The translations under genes were made by a program, and so were the position numbers. From Streptomyces sp. NBC_01476 (GTDB lineage Bacteria > Actinomycetota > Actinomycetes > Streptomycetales > Streptomycetaceae), in NCBI RefSeq assembly GCF_036227265.1, contig NZ_CP109446.1:4713501-4777500 (forward strand): DNA of 64,000 bases, given 5' to 3'. Shown in pieces: positions 54,193 to 62,619 of this stretch (its first letter is position 1; every line of letters starts with the position of its first letter). The notes under the pieces are model-generated. The model worked only from the letters and a program-made list of their open reading frames with translations. It ran no database searches and was not told where the DNA came from.

Positions 54193-54774
54193 ATGGCAGT
54201 GGAGAAGGCGGAGGAGCGGCGGCTGCGCGCCGACGCGCAGCTCAACGAGGACCGGCTGCTCGAAGCGGCGGCCCGGGCCTTCGCCGACGAGGGCGCCGAC
54301 GCCTCCCTCAAGGCCATCGCCAAGGAGGCCGGCGTCGGCATCGGCACGCTCTACCGCCGCTTCCCGACCCGCGAGCGCCTGATCGAGGCCACCTACCGCA
54401 ACGAGACGGCCCGCCTCTGCGCGGCTGCCCCCGAACTCCTCGCCACCGAGCCCCCGGTCCGGGCACTGCGCACCTGGATGGACCTCTTCATCGACTACAT
54501 GGCCACCAAGCACGGCATGGCCGACGCCCTGCCCGCGATCCTCGCCGCCGAGGACGGTCTGCGCATGCGGACCCGCGACCTGCTCACCGAGGCCGGCCGC
54601 GGCCTCGTCTCAGCGGGCATCGAAGCGGGCGAGATCCGCCCCGACGCCGACCCCTCCGACGTCCTGATGGCCCTCGCCGGCATTACCCTCATCGCCGGCG
54701 CCCCCTCCCAGCGCCCCCTGGCCCACCGCCTCACCGACCTCCTCCTCGCCGGCCTCCGCCCCCCACGCACCTGA
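54193..54774 (+). CDS. TetR-family repressor of the SDR gene
   Basis: 193 residues; ATG 54193 with GGGGAGGG upstream. DNA-binding region RLLEAAARAFADEGADASLK, AIAKEAGVGIGTLYRRFPTR, then a TetR_C-type helical domain. The recognition helix GIGTLYRRF is common in repressors of reductases and oxidoreductases. The divergent SDR gene and twin operators argue for local autoregulated control. The 3' end overlaps the convergent GNAT gene by 44 nt. Confidence 0.92.
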   Translation: MAVEKAEERRLRADAQLNEDRLLEAAARAFADEGADASLKAIAKEAGVGIGTLYRRFPTRERLIEATYRNETARLCAAAPELLATEPPVRALRTWMDLFIDYMATKHGMADALPAILAAEDGLRMRTRDLLTEAGRGLVSAGIEAGEIRPDADPSDVLMALAGITLIAGAPSQRPLAHRLTDLLLAGLRPPRT

Positions 54775-55270
54775 CCCCTCGCCACATGCAGATCCTGGGC
54801 CAGCGGTCCAGCCCGTGGGCCGCCTCCTGCGCGCACACCGCCCGGAGCCCAGGACCGGGCACGTCGAGCGGACGGAAACCGCACCGGGCGTAGTAGGGCG
54901 CGTTCCAGGGCACTTCGGCGAAGGTGGTGAGCGTCAGTGCGGGAACCCCGGCGGCCGACGCCCGATCCGCGAGGTGGACGAGGAGACCGCGTCCGATGCC
55001 GCGGCGGGCGCTGTCCGGGTGGACGGAGACCTGCTCGACATGCAGATTGCCGTCGATGGGATCGGCGAGCAGATACGCCACCGGCGTGTCGGCGGCGTCG
55101 GCCGCGACCCACGCGCGCCCGGCCAGCCGGTAGCGGTCGAGGACCTCCAGCGGAAAGGGCTCGTCATCGGCGATCTCCGGCATCCCGATGCCGCGGAACC
55201 ACTGGCCGGCGGCCCGCTCGATCTCCTGGAGAAGCGCGAGTTCACCGGCGCGGACCGCTCTGATGTCCAT
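54731..55270 (-). CDS. GNAT-family N-acetyltransferase
   Basis: 179 residues from ATG 55270. Acetyl-CoA loop VSVHPDSARRGIGRGLLVHL with Arg-Arg-Gly-x-Gly at about 89-93, then ALTLTTFAEVPWNAPYYARC and GFRPLDVPGPGLRAVCAQE. It resembles small-molecule or protein N-acetyltransferases; acceptor unknown. The C-terminal 20 residues are Gly/Arg-rich and lie over the TetR gene's 3' end, so the functional end may be earlier. Confidence 0.82.
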   Translation of the reverse strand: MDIRAVRAGELALLQEIERAAGQWFRGIGMPEIADDEPFPLEVLDRYRLAGRAWVAADAADTPVAYLLADPIDGNLHVEQVSVHPDSARRGIGRGLLVHLADRASAAGVPALTLTTFAEVPWNAPYYARCGFRPLDVPGPGLRAVCAQEAAHGLDRWPRICMWRGVRCVGGGGRRGGGR

Positions 55271-55575
55271 CGGCCCATTGTCCCGGGGGCGCCCCGGGTT
55301 TCCCACCGCCGCTGCCCAGCGATCCCCCGCCCGCACCTCCCACCCCGCGGCGCCGGGACGGGCGGGCAAGTCGCGCCGGGGCCTCGGCGACCACCGGGCC
55401 GACCTCTTCTGCGAACCCGCCCCGCACGGCACCCATCCGCGCGCCGCCGGGCCCCCGCCGGCCGGACCTCTGCCGGCCGGTGGATCCACGCGATGTGCCC
55501 GGCGGCCCACGGCGCTCCACGGGACGCCGAGGCGTCGTCCGACCCGAACGAAGTGGCGGGACGGCACCGCGCCCC

Positions 55576-55808
55576 GCCGATTCCCCGAGGACCGGGCACG
55601 TCGGGGCCGGCCGTGGGCCCCACCCGCTCGTGCACGGCGCATGGACGCCCACCCTGAGCGCCGTTTCCCGAGGTCCGGCACGTCGCGGCCCTGCCGAGGG
55701 TCCCACCCGCTCGTGCACGGCGCATGGACGCCCACCCTGAGCGCCGATTTCCCGAAGACCCGCACGTCGCGGCCCGCCGAGGGCCCGGCCCGCTCGCGCC
55801 AGGGGAAG
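55576..55808. repeat. About 2.8 tandem copies of an 83-84-bp unit
   Basis: Copies start at 55576, 55660 and 55743 (GCCGATTCCCCGAGG, GCCGTTTCCCGAGG, GCCGATTTCCCGAAG). Within the unit, a 43-bp block beginning CACCCGCTCGTGCACGGCGC is identical at 55621 and 55704; the third copy decays after its CACGTCGCGGCCC segment. It sits inside the 672-bp gene-free region 55271-55942. The reverse-strand reading (GWASMRRARAGG) is one I associate with spurious Streptomyces ORFs, so it may be a dispersed repeat family. Confidence 0.85.
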
Positions 55809-55942
55809 GCGGAACCCGTGCCGAGGGGGCTGTCTGTGAAAACGCTGTGCGTCCACGCGGGGCGTGATCGTATGCTGCACGCCCGCGGAGCGCTCCGCGG
55901 ACGTCGAGAGCCGCGGCGCGCGCCGCGCGGGTGGGGGGGCAC

Positions 55943-56350
55943 ATGAACAGGCACGGAATCGGGCGGGTACTTCTGCTCGCGGCGGTGATCGGGACGCTGG
56001 CGACAGCATGCGGCTCCCCGGACCACAAGTCCCCCGCCGCGAAGGCGACGAGCGCCGCCACCAAACCGTCCCGGCAGGCGCAGCAGCTCTACCTGAAGAT
56101 GACGCGAGCCCTGTACCCCGGCATCGCGAACCGCTCCGACGCCGACCTGCTCGCCCTGGGCGATGAGGCGTGCACCGGATTCCGCGGCGGCGACGACTAC
56201 GACACCGTGGTGGCCGGCCTGCAGGAGCACGCGCTCACCGAGTGGGACGCCATGGGCGTGGTCACCTCCGTCTCGACGCCGGACCAGGGTCTGTGCCCCG
56301 AGGCGCACAAGGCCGTCATGGACAACCTGATGGAGCACCGCAAGAGCTAG
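55943..56350 (+). CDS. Secreted DUF732-like lipoprotein
   Basis: 135 residues; ATG 55943 with GGGGGG upstream. Signal peptide (GIGRVLLLAAVIGTLATACG) with a lipobox-like ATAC. Mature domain: QQLYLKMTRALYPGIANRSD, LLALGDEACTGFRGGDDYDT ... VVTSVSTPDQGLCPEAHKAV, two conserved Cys likely forming the DUF732 disulfide, a small helical domain known mainly from mycobacteria and their relatives. Function unknown. Confidence 0.75.
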   Translation: MNRHGIGRVLLLAAVIGTLATACGSPDHKSPAAKATSAATKPSRQAQQLYLKMTRALYPGIANRSDADLLALGDEACTGFRGGDDYDTVVAGLQEHALTEWDAMGVVTSVSTPDQGLCPEAHKAVMDNLMEHRKS

Positions 56351-56445
56351 AGCCGGCGTCGGCCCCCGGCGTCCTCCCCGGCGTCCTCCCCGCGCCGGCG
56401 CGGTCTGCTTCTCCTGGCGCCAGGTCCCGTAAGGGCACCGCGGGT

Positions 56446-57213
56446 TCAGTAACCCCGGCGGTAATTCGTCACGGCCGCGTCGTCCAGTTTCCGGGCGCGC
56501 CGCTGCCGTTCGTCGGCCAGTTCGGCCAACGCGTCGGTGACCGCGGCGAGTACGGCGCCGGCGGCGGGGTCGTTCACCTCGGGTGAGTCGTGGGTGCGCT
56601 TGTCACGTACGCCGATCGCGGTGGCGAGGGCGGCGAGGACCGGTTCGTCGGCGGCCCAGCGGTTGGCGGCACGCCGGCGGGCGGGTGAATCGACCAGCAC
56701 CATCTGGCTGCTCCGGAACAGCCCCCAGCGCCGGTGCCCTTCCCTGACCAGTTGCCCCTCCGCCTCGAAGGCGGCCAGATACGTGGCGGCCAGCCCGCGC
56801 CCGTGCTGCCAGAGCCACTCGCCGACCGGTTCGTCGGGACCGATCGAGGAAACCGATGCGGCGGCTTCGGCCAGAAGGGTGTCGTCGAGGGCCCCGCCGG
56901 ACGCGGCCGGCACCGCCTCGGGCCGCGCATCCTCAGCCGTTTCGCCGGAGGCGGGTTCGCTGGAGACCGGCGTGTCGGAGGCGGGTTCGTCGGAAGAAGG
57001 CTCCCCGGCAACCGGCTCCGCAGACGACGGCTCCGCCATGTCCGGCCGTTCCCCCGCCACGATCCGGTCACGCCGAATCGTCACCACCCCCGCCCGCAGG
57101 AGATCGATCAGCTCGGCCCCCGCCAGCGCGAGCGACAGATCCCCGCGCTCGACGGGCCGGCCGGCCGGCATGTCCATCGTCACGATCAGCAGGTCCCGCG
57201 GCGTGGTGGTCAC
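56446..57213 (-). CDS. GPP34 (GOLPH3-like) family protein
   Basis: 255 residues; GTG overlapping the upstream ArsR stop (GTGA). It begins TTTPRDLLIVTMDMPAGRPV, then LSLALAGAELIDLLRAGVVT, and later MVLVDSPARRRAANRWAADE, the core of the bacterial homologues of the Golgi phosphoprotein family. An acidic/Ser/Pro insert of about 50 residues (SSAEPVAGEPSSDEPASDTP) interrupts after residue 54. Actinobacterial members are often multicopy; their role is undefined. Co-transcription with an ArsR gene implies stress-linked expression. Confidence 0.88.
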   Translation of the reverse strand: MTTTPRDLLIVTMDMPAGRPVERGDLSLALAGAELIDLLRAGVVTIRRDRIVAGERPDMAEPSSAEPVAGEPSSDEPASDTPVSSEPASGETAEDARPEAVPAASGGALDDTLLAEAAASVSSIGPDEPVGEWLWQHGRGLAATYLAAFEAEGQLVREGHRRWGLFRSSQMVLVDSPARRRAANRWAADEPVLAALATAIGVRDKRTHDSPEVNDPAAGAVLAAVTDALAELADERQRRARKLDDAAVTNYRRGY

Positions 57214-57590
57214 CGGTTCGCCGCCACCTTTCCCTCGTCGGAAGCGAGCCGGACGTGCGCGCCCACCTCGTCACGTTCGGCCGCGGCGATCACCGCGTCG
57301 AGCAGCGCCGGAAAGCGCTCCGCCACGTCGTCCCGCCGCAGCCGGACGTAGCAGCGGGTGCCCTCCTCCCGGGTGCGGGTCAGGCCCGCCCCGCGCAGCA
57401 CCTTCAGATGGTGGCTCAGTGTCGACTTCGCCACCGGCGCCCGCAGTTCTCCCCAGCCCCGCTCGGCGCCGTCCGCCAGCAGCCGTACCAGGCCGAGCCG
57501 GATGGGATCGCTGAGAGCCGCCATGACCTCGGTGAGTTCCAGCCGGGCGGTCTCGGGATGCGGGTCGGCGTGCCTCATGGGGACCATCAT
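57210..57590 (-). CDS. ArsR-family winged-helix regulator
   Basis: 126 residues from ATG 57590; ATG 57587 and ATG 57578 (MRHADPHPETARLELTEVMA) are possible. ArsR core: LSDPIRLGLVRLLADGAERG, recognition helix VAKSTLSHHLKVLRGAGLTR, wing EGTRCYVRLRRDDVAERFPA. No metal-binding pair. It is paralogous to the ArsR at 12582-12947 (same KAALSHHF/KSTLSHHL and FPxLL positions). It overlaps the GPP34 gene by GTGA, so it probably regulates the pair. An operator-like repeat lies just upstream. Confidence 0.85.
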   Translation of the reverse strand: MMVPMRHADPHPETARLELTEVMAALSDPIRLGLVRLLADGAERGWGELRAPVAKSTLSHHLKVLRGAGLTRTREEGTRCYVRLRRDDVAERFPALLDAVIAAAERDEVGAHVRLASDEGKVAANR

Positions 57591-57597
57591 ACGTTTT

Positions 57598-57616
57598 CGA
57601 TGTTCCACGAACGTCG
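57598..57616. promoter_or_regulatory. Operator-like inverted repeat upstream of ArsR
   Basis: CGA-T-GTTC-CAC-GAAC-G-TCG has GTTC/GAAC and CGA/TCG halves in perfect symmetry around CAC, and is 8 bp from the most distal ATG. CGAACGTCGAACGTC gives an added direct repeat. It is a likely autoregulatory site for the ArsR. Confidence 0.5.
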
Positions 57617-57710
57617 AACGTCAGCTACGCTCCGCCACCACCCGGCGGGCACGGAGCGCCACGCCCCGGCGCTCCCGGGAAACACCACAATCCGGTACAT
57701 AATCGTGCTC

Positions 57711-58217
57711 GTGACCAACGCAGCCGAGACGACGACCGACACCGCGCCGCCCGTCCGCGGCGAACCCCGCCCGGAGCCGATCCGCTACTTCGGCACCAGC
57801 TGGGTCGCGCACGACCGCGGCTACGGCCTGCGCCGCGCGGGAGTCACCCTCGGCGCCCTGCTCTCGGTGGGGGCCGGGCTGCTCTTCCTGGCCTACGGGT
57901 TCCAGGGCCTCGCCAACGCGGTGATGGGCGTCTTCGTCACCACCCTGGCCGTGGTGGGAGTCGCGGTCTGCAGCGTGCTGGCCTTCCGGCGCACCTGGAG
58001 CGGGTACCTCCACCGCCGCCCGGTGGCCGAGCCCACGAGCAACCTCTACTGGGTCGGTTTCGTCGGCTCCCTGCTGGCGTACCTCGTCCGCTCCTTCACC
58101 GAGGCCCCGGGCGAACGACTGCGCCGTACGGAGTACGAGGCCGCCCTCGCCGACCACACCCGCCGCCGCGACGCCCGCTCCGGCAACCCGGCAACCGCCC
58201 GCCCCAAAACCCTCTGA
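57711..58217 (+). CDS. Two-span membrane protein of unknown function
   Basis: 168 residues from GTG 57711 (GTG 57705 also possible). Two adjacent transmembrane segments (about 43-62 LGALLSVGAGLLFLAYGFQG and 66-90 VMGVFVTTLAVVGVAVCSVL) and a third weaker one (about 118-130, YWVGFVGSLLAYLV). The C-terminal tail is charged (RRTEYEAALADHTRRRDARS). Divergent from the ArsR gene. No motif; EAPGERLRRTEYEAA suggests a cytosolic tail. Function unknown. Confidence 0.7.
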   Translation: MTNAAETTTDTAPPVRGEPRPEPIRYFGTSWVAHDRGYGLRRAGVTLGALLSVGAGLLFLAYGFQGLANAVMGVFVTTLAVVGVAVCSVLAFRRTWSGYLHRRPVAEPTSNLYWVGFVGSLLAYLVRSFTEAPGERLRRTEYEAALADHTRRRDARSGNPATARPKTL

Positions 58218-58376
58218 CCCAGCCGCGGGCGCCGACCGGGGGACGGACGGGCCGTTGACCTTCACCCCGCCGCGACCCTGTACCCGTACCCGTACCCGTA
58301 GCAAGCAGCCGCCGTGTCCGTCGGCGACGAGACCTTGCCCCGCTCCCGCCCGGAGGGCGTACCCCGCGGGGGGCCG

Positions 58377-58844
58377 TTATCGGCGCGATGACGAGACGGT
58401 GCCGGCGACACCCACCACCGCCGCCACCACGGCGCCGTGCCACAGGCCGGACCAGATCGTGCTGAAGAAGCCCTGGCTGGTGAGGAGTTGGCGGATCACC
58501 AGGTCGCTGAAGAACATCGCGGCGGCCGGCACCACCGCCACCCGCCACGGGTGGGACCGCGCCCAGCGACGTATCCGGCGGTCGCGGCCCGCGCCCCGTG
58601 CCGAGTAGCCGAGCACCGCCCCGGCCCCGCCCACGCAGAAGAAGAGCAGCGCGGCCACCGAGATGGCCCCGCTCAGGATGCCGAGCCCGAAGTGCCCGTG
58701 CACCAAGTGCAGCGCGAGCGACACCCCACCGCCGAGCGCGCCGACGACGGCCGCAGGCCGCCAGGGTCCGAGGGTCGCCGACGCCACGGCCAAGTGCCGC
58801 TGCTCCGCGCCCGATACTTCGATTCCACGGGATGAACGACTCAT
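58377..58844 (-). CDS. Small polytopic membrane protein of unknown function
   Basis: 155 residues from ATG 58844. Four hydrophobic stretches (about 30-50, 53-78, 100-118 and 128-150) with an Arg-rich cytosolic loop (GRDRRIRRWARSHPWR) between the second and third. The N-terminus is SRSSRGIEVSGAEQRHLAVA. No family motif recognised. Its flank at 58277-58295 contains a TACCCG tandem repeat, and its upstream spacer holds CCGCCGGACACA-type repeats. Confidence 0.65.
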   Translation of the reverse strand: MSRSSRGIEVSGAEQRHLAVASATLGPWRPAAVVGALGGGVSLALHLVHGHFGLGILSGAISVAALLFFCVGGAGAVLGYSARGAGRDRRIRRWARSHPWRVAVVPAAAMFFSDLVIRQLLTSQGFFSTIWSGLWHGAVVAAVVGVAGTVSSSRR

Positions 58845-58892
58845 ACCGCCAACGGTCCATCGGTCGCCTTATAAACGCCATAGGGGATAACC

Positions 58893-59010
58893 CTGACCCG
58901 CCCCTCACCCGCCGCCGGACACACCGCCGCCGCCGGACACACCGCCGCCGCCGACGCCGACGCCGCGGACACCCCCACCACCGCGAACCCCACCAACACC
59001 ACCCCCCGCC
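58893..59010. repeat. Low-complexity CCGCCG/ACACC tract
   Basis: Repeats of CCGCCGGACACACCGCCG and CCGACGCCGACGCCGCGG run without an ORF before the ABC transporter. It looks like slippage-derived low complexity, not a defined element. Confidence 0.5.
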
Positions 59011-59055
59011 CCAACGGGCTTGACGCGCACCGCCCTCCGGGTGTGTATTCACCAC

Positions 59056-59880
59056 ATGATGAATAAAGCCGGGGACCCCGCCGTCGAGGCAGCCGCACTG
59101 AGCGTCGTACGCGGTGCCCGCACCGTCCTCGACGACCTCACCTTCACCGCACCCCGCGGCCGGATCACCGGCCTGCTCGGCCCCAGCGGCTGCGGCAAAT
59201 CCACCCTGATGCGCGCGGTCGTCGGCTCGCAGGCCCACGTCACCGGGACCCTCACCGTCCTCGGCAGGCCCGCCGGGCACCGCGACCTGCGGCCCCGCGT
59301 CGGCTACGTCACCCAGGCCCCCTCGGTCTACGCCGATCTGACCGCCCGCCAGAACCTCGGCTACTTCGCCGCGGTGCTCGGCATCGCCCGCCACGACCGC
59401 GCCGGACACGTCGAACGGGTGCTGCGGGACGTCGACCTCACCTCGCACGCCGACGCCCTGGTCGCGAACCTCTCCGGCGGCCAGCGCGGCCGGGTCTCGC
59501 TGGCCGCCGCCCTGCTCGGCGAACCCGAACTGCTGGTGCTCGACGAGCCGACCGTCGGCCTGGACCCGGTGCTCCGCCGCGACCTGTGGGCGCTCTTCCA
59601 CCGGCTCAGCGACGAACGCGGCGCCACCTTGCTGGTCTCCTCGCACGTCATGGACGAGGCCGAACGCTGCCACGGCCTGCTGCTGCTCCGCGACGGCCGG
59701 CTGCTCGCCCAGGACACCCCGGACGCCCTGCGCACCCGTACCGGCGCCGCCACCGTCGAAGAGGCGTTCCTGCACCTGGTCGACGCGGCGAACCGCGAAG
59801 CCGCCGCCCCCACCGCCGCCCCCACCGCCGCCCCCACCGCCGCACCCACCGCTCCCACCACCGGATCGAGCGCCCGATGA
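59056..59880 (+). CDS. ABC exporter ATP-binding protein
   Basis: 274 residues from ATG 59056. Walker A LLGPSGCGKSTLMRA (about 42-57), signature LSGGQRGRVSLAAALL, Walker B LLVLDEPTVGLDP, H-loop VSSHVMDEAE. It resembles drug/daunorubicin (DrrA-like) exporters. There is no obvious ribosome site, so leaderless initiation is possible. The C-terminus has four APTA repeats (AAPTAAPTAAPTAAPTAPTT), probably from 12-bp slippage. It overlaps the permease by ATGA. Confidence 0.93.
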   Translation: MMNKAGDPAVEAAALSVVRGARTVLDDLTFTAPRGRITGLLGPSGCGKSTLMRAVVGSQAHVTGTLTVLGRPAGHRDLRPRVGYVTQAPSVYADLTARQNLGYFAAVLGIARHDRAGHVERVLRDVDLTSHADALVANLSGGQRGRVSLAAALLGEPELLVLDEPTVGLDPVLRRDLWALFHRLSDERGATLLVSSHVMDEAERCHGLLLLRDGRLLAQDTPDALRTRTGAATVEEAFLHLVDAANREAAAPTAAPTAAPTAAPTAPTTGSSAR

Positions 59881-60614
59881 ACGCCGCCCGCACCCTCGCC
59901 ACCGCCCGCCGCGTCCTGCGCCAACTAGCCCACGACCCTCGCACCATCGCCCTGATGCTCGTCGTGCCCTGCGTCCTGCTCACCCTGCTCAAATACGTCT
60001 TCGACGACAACCCGCGGCTCTACGACACGGCCGGCGCCTCACTCCTCGGCATCTTCCCGCTGATCACGATGTTCCTGGTGACCTCCATCGCCACCTTGCG
60101 TGAACGCACCTCCGGCACCCTGGAACGCCTGCTGTCGATGCCGCTCGCCAAGGCCGACCTGCTCGGCGGCTACGCCCTCGCCTTCGGTGCGGTCGCCGTC
60201 GTCCAGGCCGCCATCGCCACCGGACTGTCCGTCCTCGCGCTCGGCCTCGACACCACCGGCTCACCCTGGCTGCTGCTCCTCGGCGCCCTCGCCTCCGCGT
60301 TCCTCGGCACCGCCCTCGGCCTGTTCGTCAGCGCCTTCGCGTCCAGCGAGTTCCAGGCCGTGCAGTTCATGCCCGCGGTGCTGCTGCCGCAGATCCTGCT
60401 CTGCGGACTGCTCGTCCCGCGCGGCACCATGCAACCGGTCCTCTCCGGCCTCTCCGACGTGCTCCCGATGTCGTACGCCGCGGACGCGATGACGCAGGTC
60501 GTCCAGCACGCCGGCGTCACCGGCCACTTCGTCCGCGACCTCGCCGTCGTGGCCGGCTGCGCCCTGCTCGCCCTCGCCCTCGGCGCCGCCACCCTCCGCC
60601 GCCGCACCGCCTGA
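59877..60614 (+). CDS. ABC-2 type permease
   Basis: 245 residues; ATG overlapping the upstream stop (ATGA). ABC-2 membrane protein: segments about 25-45, 55-75 (ASLLGIFPLITMFLVTSIAT), 97-120, 130-155, 165-185 and 220-240, with the cytosolic motif LRERTSGTLERLLSMPLAKA typical of DrrB/NodJ-type exporters. It pairs with the adjacent ATPase. Substrate unknown. Its 3' 354 bp lie antisense to a DUF3626-frame ORF. Confidence 0.93.
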   Translation: MNAARTLATARRVLRQLAHDPRTIALMLVVPCVLLTLLKYVFDDNPRLYDTAGASLLGIFPLITMFLVTSIATLRERTSGTLERLLSMPLAKADLLGGYALAFGAVAVVQAAIATGLSVLALGLDTTGSPWLLLLGALASAFLGTALGLFVSAFASSEFQAVQFMPAVLLPQILLCGLLVPRGTMQPVLSGLSDVLPMSYAADAMTQVVQHAGVTGHFVRDLAVVAGCALLALALGAATLRRRTA

Positions 60615-61457
60615 CCCGCGGCTCGCCCGCTCTTCGGTCCAGCCGTGACGCGCCACGCAGTGCCAGACCTTCTTGAGGTCCTGCGGGTCGTACCGCCCGG
60701 TGGCCGCCGCCTCCCCGACGATCCGCGGGTCGAGCAGGCCGTCCTGGGCGATGGCGGCGCCCAGCTCGACGTAACGGGGTCCGCGGAAGTCCGGGTGCCG
60801 GCGCAACTCCGCGACGGTGAGCCGGAATCCACCGTGCCAGGCCAGCGGGCACGGCAGCACGCGGGCGGCGGCCTCCACCGCGGTGCCGCGGTGGCTCGGG
60901 TCGAGCACCAGCGCCTCCACGTCACGGTCGAGCCGCACCGGGCCGTGCACCTGAGCCTCTATGTAGTCGTCCAGCGCGTCCCTCCCGTCGTCCCGCGCCC
61001 GTGCGATCAGCGCCATCCGGGACGCCACCCCGAAGGTGACGGACGCGACGAAGCTGTCCGGATAGCAGAAGGTGGTACGGGCCAGCGCCGCCGCCGTCAG
61101 CCGGAAATGAGCGGAGCCGAACCGCGGCGCAGCCCCCACCGCCTTCCGCCGGAAGTTCAGCGCACCGTAGACCGGCCGCTCGGTGTGCGGCGCCCGGTCG
61201 TACGCACCGCCGAACATCCGGCTCTCCCAGCGCCACCGGTCCCCGCCGGGGTACGCGGTCAGGCCGCCGTTGCTGGTCCCGGTGACGAACTGCGAACGGT
61301 AGACGCCGGCCGCGGCCAGTCCCGCGAGAACGCCCGTACGGTCCGGGTGGAAATTGAGCGTCACCCGCAGCCGGGTGTCCAGCGGCCCCCCGGCCGACAG
61401 ACCCTCGACGTGCCGCAGCGCCCGTTCATGGGAGGGCCGGGACGGATCAGCGCTCAT
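60261..61457 (-). CDS. DUF3626-family protein (start at 61457) with uncertain 3' end
   Basis: Start ATG 61457 (MSADPSRPSHERALRHVEGL). Residues 1-280 are DUF3626-like: LRVTLNFHPDRTGVLAGLAA, MFGGAYDRAPHTERPVYGAL, NFRRKAVGAAPRFGSAHFRL, and EAQVHGPVRLDRDVEALVLD. The core ends near GRYDPQDLKKVWHCVARHGW. The open frame continues 118 codons antisense into the ABC permease, ending at 60261; those residues are Gly/Glu-rich and not domain-like. Either the native stop is lost or the tail is artefactual. Function unknown. Confidence 0.7.
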   Translation of the reverse strand: MSADPSRPSHERALRHVEGLSAGGPLDTRLRVTLNFHPDRTGVLAGLAAAGVYRSQFVTGTSNGGLTAYPGGDRWRWESRMFGGAYDRAPHTERPVYGALNFRRKAVGAAPRFGSAHFRLTAAALARTTFCYPDSFVASVTFGVASRMALIARARDDGRDALDDYIEAQVHGPVRLDRDVEALVLDPSHRGTAVEAAARVLPCPLAWHGGFRLTVAELRRHPDFRGPRYVELGAAIAQDGLLDPRIVGEAAATGRYDPQDLKKVWHCVARHGWTEERASRGSGGAAAEGGGAEGEGEQGAAGHDGEVADEVAGDAGVLDDLRHRVRGVRHREHVGEAGEDRLHGAARDEQSAEQDLRQQHRGHELHGLELAGREGADEQAEGGAEERGGEGAEEQQPG

Positions 61458-61620
61458 CGGCGCAGTCTGCCGGAGGCACCCGGTGGCCCGCACCGGCATT
61501 GACGGGCCGCCGGCGGGCATTCCGGCAGGCGGACTCCGGCGCGCCCTCCCGCACCGCCCTGCGAGGATGACCCTCCGTACCGTTCGATGCCCGTTGAGTC
61601 CCGTTTGAGGTGAGCCGCCC

Positions 61621-62463
61621 ATGACGACCCGGCCCGCGACCCCGGCGACCCCGCCGCACCAGCAGAAGGTCGCCGTCCTCGGCACCGGCAAGATCGGCGA
61701 GGCGCTGCTCTCCGGCATGATCCGGGCCGGCTGGGCACCCGCCGACCTGCTGGTCACCGCCCGCCGCCCGGAACGCGCCGCCGAACTGCGCGACCGCTAC
61801 GGCGTCGAGCCGGTCGACAACGCCGAGGCAGCCAAGGCCGCCGACACCCTCATCCTCGCCGTCAAACCGCAGGACATGGGCGCCCTCCTGGACGAACTCG
61901 CCCCGCACGTCACCGCCGACCGCCTGGTGATCAGCGCCGCCGCCGGCATCCCCACCGGCTTCTTCGAAGAGCGCCTCGCCGACGGCATCCCGGTGGTCCG
62001 CGTCATGCCGAACACCCCGGTGCTGGTCGACGAGGGCATGTCCGTGATCTCCGCGGGCCGGCACGCCACCGAAGCGCACCTCGCCCGCACCGAGGCCATC
62101 TTCCAGCCGGTCGGCAAGACCCTGCGCGTCCCCGAGAAGCACCAGGACGCCGCCACCGCCCTGTCCGGCTCGGGACCGGCGTACTTCTACTACCTGGTCG
62201 AGGCGATGACCGACGCCGGCATCCTGCTCGGCCTCCCGCGCGCCCAGGCCCACGACCTCATCGTGCAGTCCGCGATCGGCGCGGCTGTCATGCTCCGCGA
62301 CAGCGGCGAACACCCGGTCAAGCTCCGCGAGGCCGTCACCTCCCCGGCCGGCACCACCATCAACGCGATCCGCGAACTGGAGAACCACGGCGTACGCGCC
62401 GCCCTCCTCGCCGCCCTCGAAGCGGCCCGCGACCGCAGCCGCGAACTGGCCTCCGGCAGCTAG
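61621..62463 (+). CDS. proC: Pyrroline-5-carboxylate reductase
   Basis: 280 residues from ATG 61621 (GAGGTGAG upstream). Last step of proline synthesis, reducing P5C with NAD(P)H. NAD motif KVAVLGTGKIGEALLSGMIR, VRVMPNTPVLVDEGMSVISA, and the P5C-site ALSGSGPAYFYYLVEAMTDA near residue 180. The C-terminal signature LREAVTSPAGTTINAIRELE is present. It is convergent with trpS across a shared terminator. Confidence 0.97.
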   Translation: MTTRPATPATPPHQQKVAVLGTGKIGEALLSGMIRAGWAPADLLVTARRPERAAELRDRYGVEPVDNAEAAKAADTLILAVKPQDMGALLDELAPHVTADRLVISAAAGIPTGFFEERLADGIPVVRVMPNTPVLVDEGMSVISAGRHATEAHLARTEAIFQPVGKTLRVPEKHQDAATALSGSGPAYFYYLVEAMTDAGILLGLPRAQAHDLIVQSAIGAAVMLRDSGEHPVKLREAVTSPAGTTINAIRELENHGVRAALLAALEAARDRSRELASGS

Positions 62464-62574
62464 GCGGAACCGGGGACCGGCAGACAGCACCCGGACGGAT
62501 GTACGGAAGGACGCCCGGGGCCCGTTTCCCCCTCGGGTGATGCCGCGATGCCGAGCGCACCACGGCCCGGCCGG

Positions 62575-62609
62575 CCGGAGGGGCCCGCCCCCGTGGCGGG
62601 ACCCTCCGG
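62575..62609. terminator. Bidirectional terminator between proC and trpS
   Basis: CCGGAGGGGCCCGCC-CCCGT-GGCGGGACCCTCCGG forms a 15-bp stem with one mismatch, 111 bp after the proC stop and 10 bp before the trpS stop. No T-tract. It is well placed to end both transcripts. Confidence 0.65.
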
Positions 62610-62619
62610 TGCGTCCCCT

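Noticed and set aside
55576..55808. CRISPR array
   Set aside because: The repeats are 83-84 bp long, tandem without unique spacers, and no cas genes are in the window.
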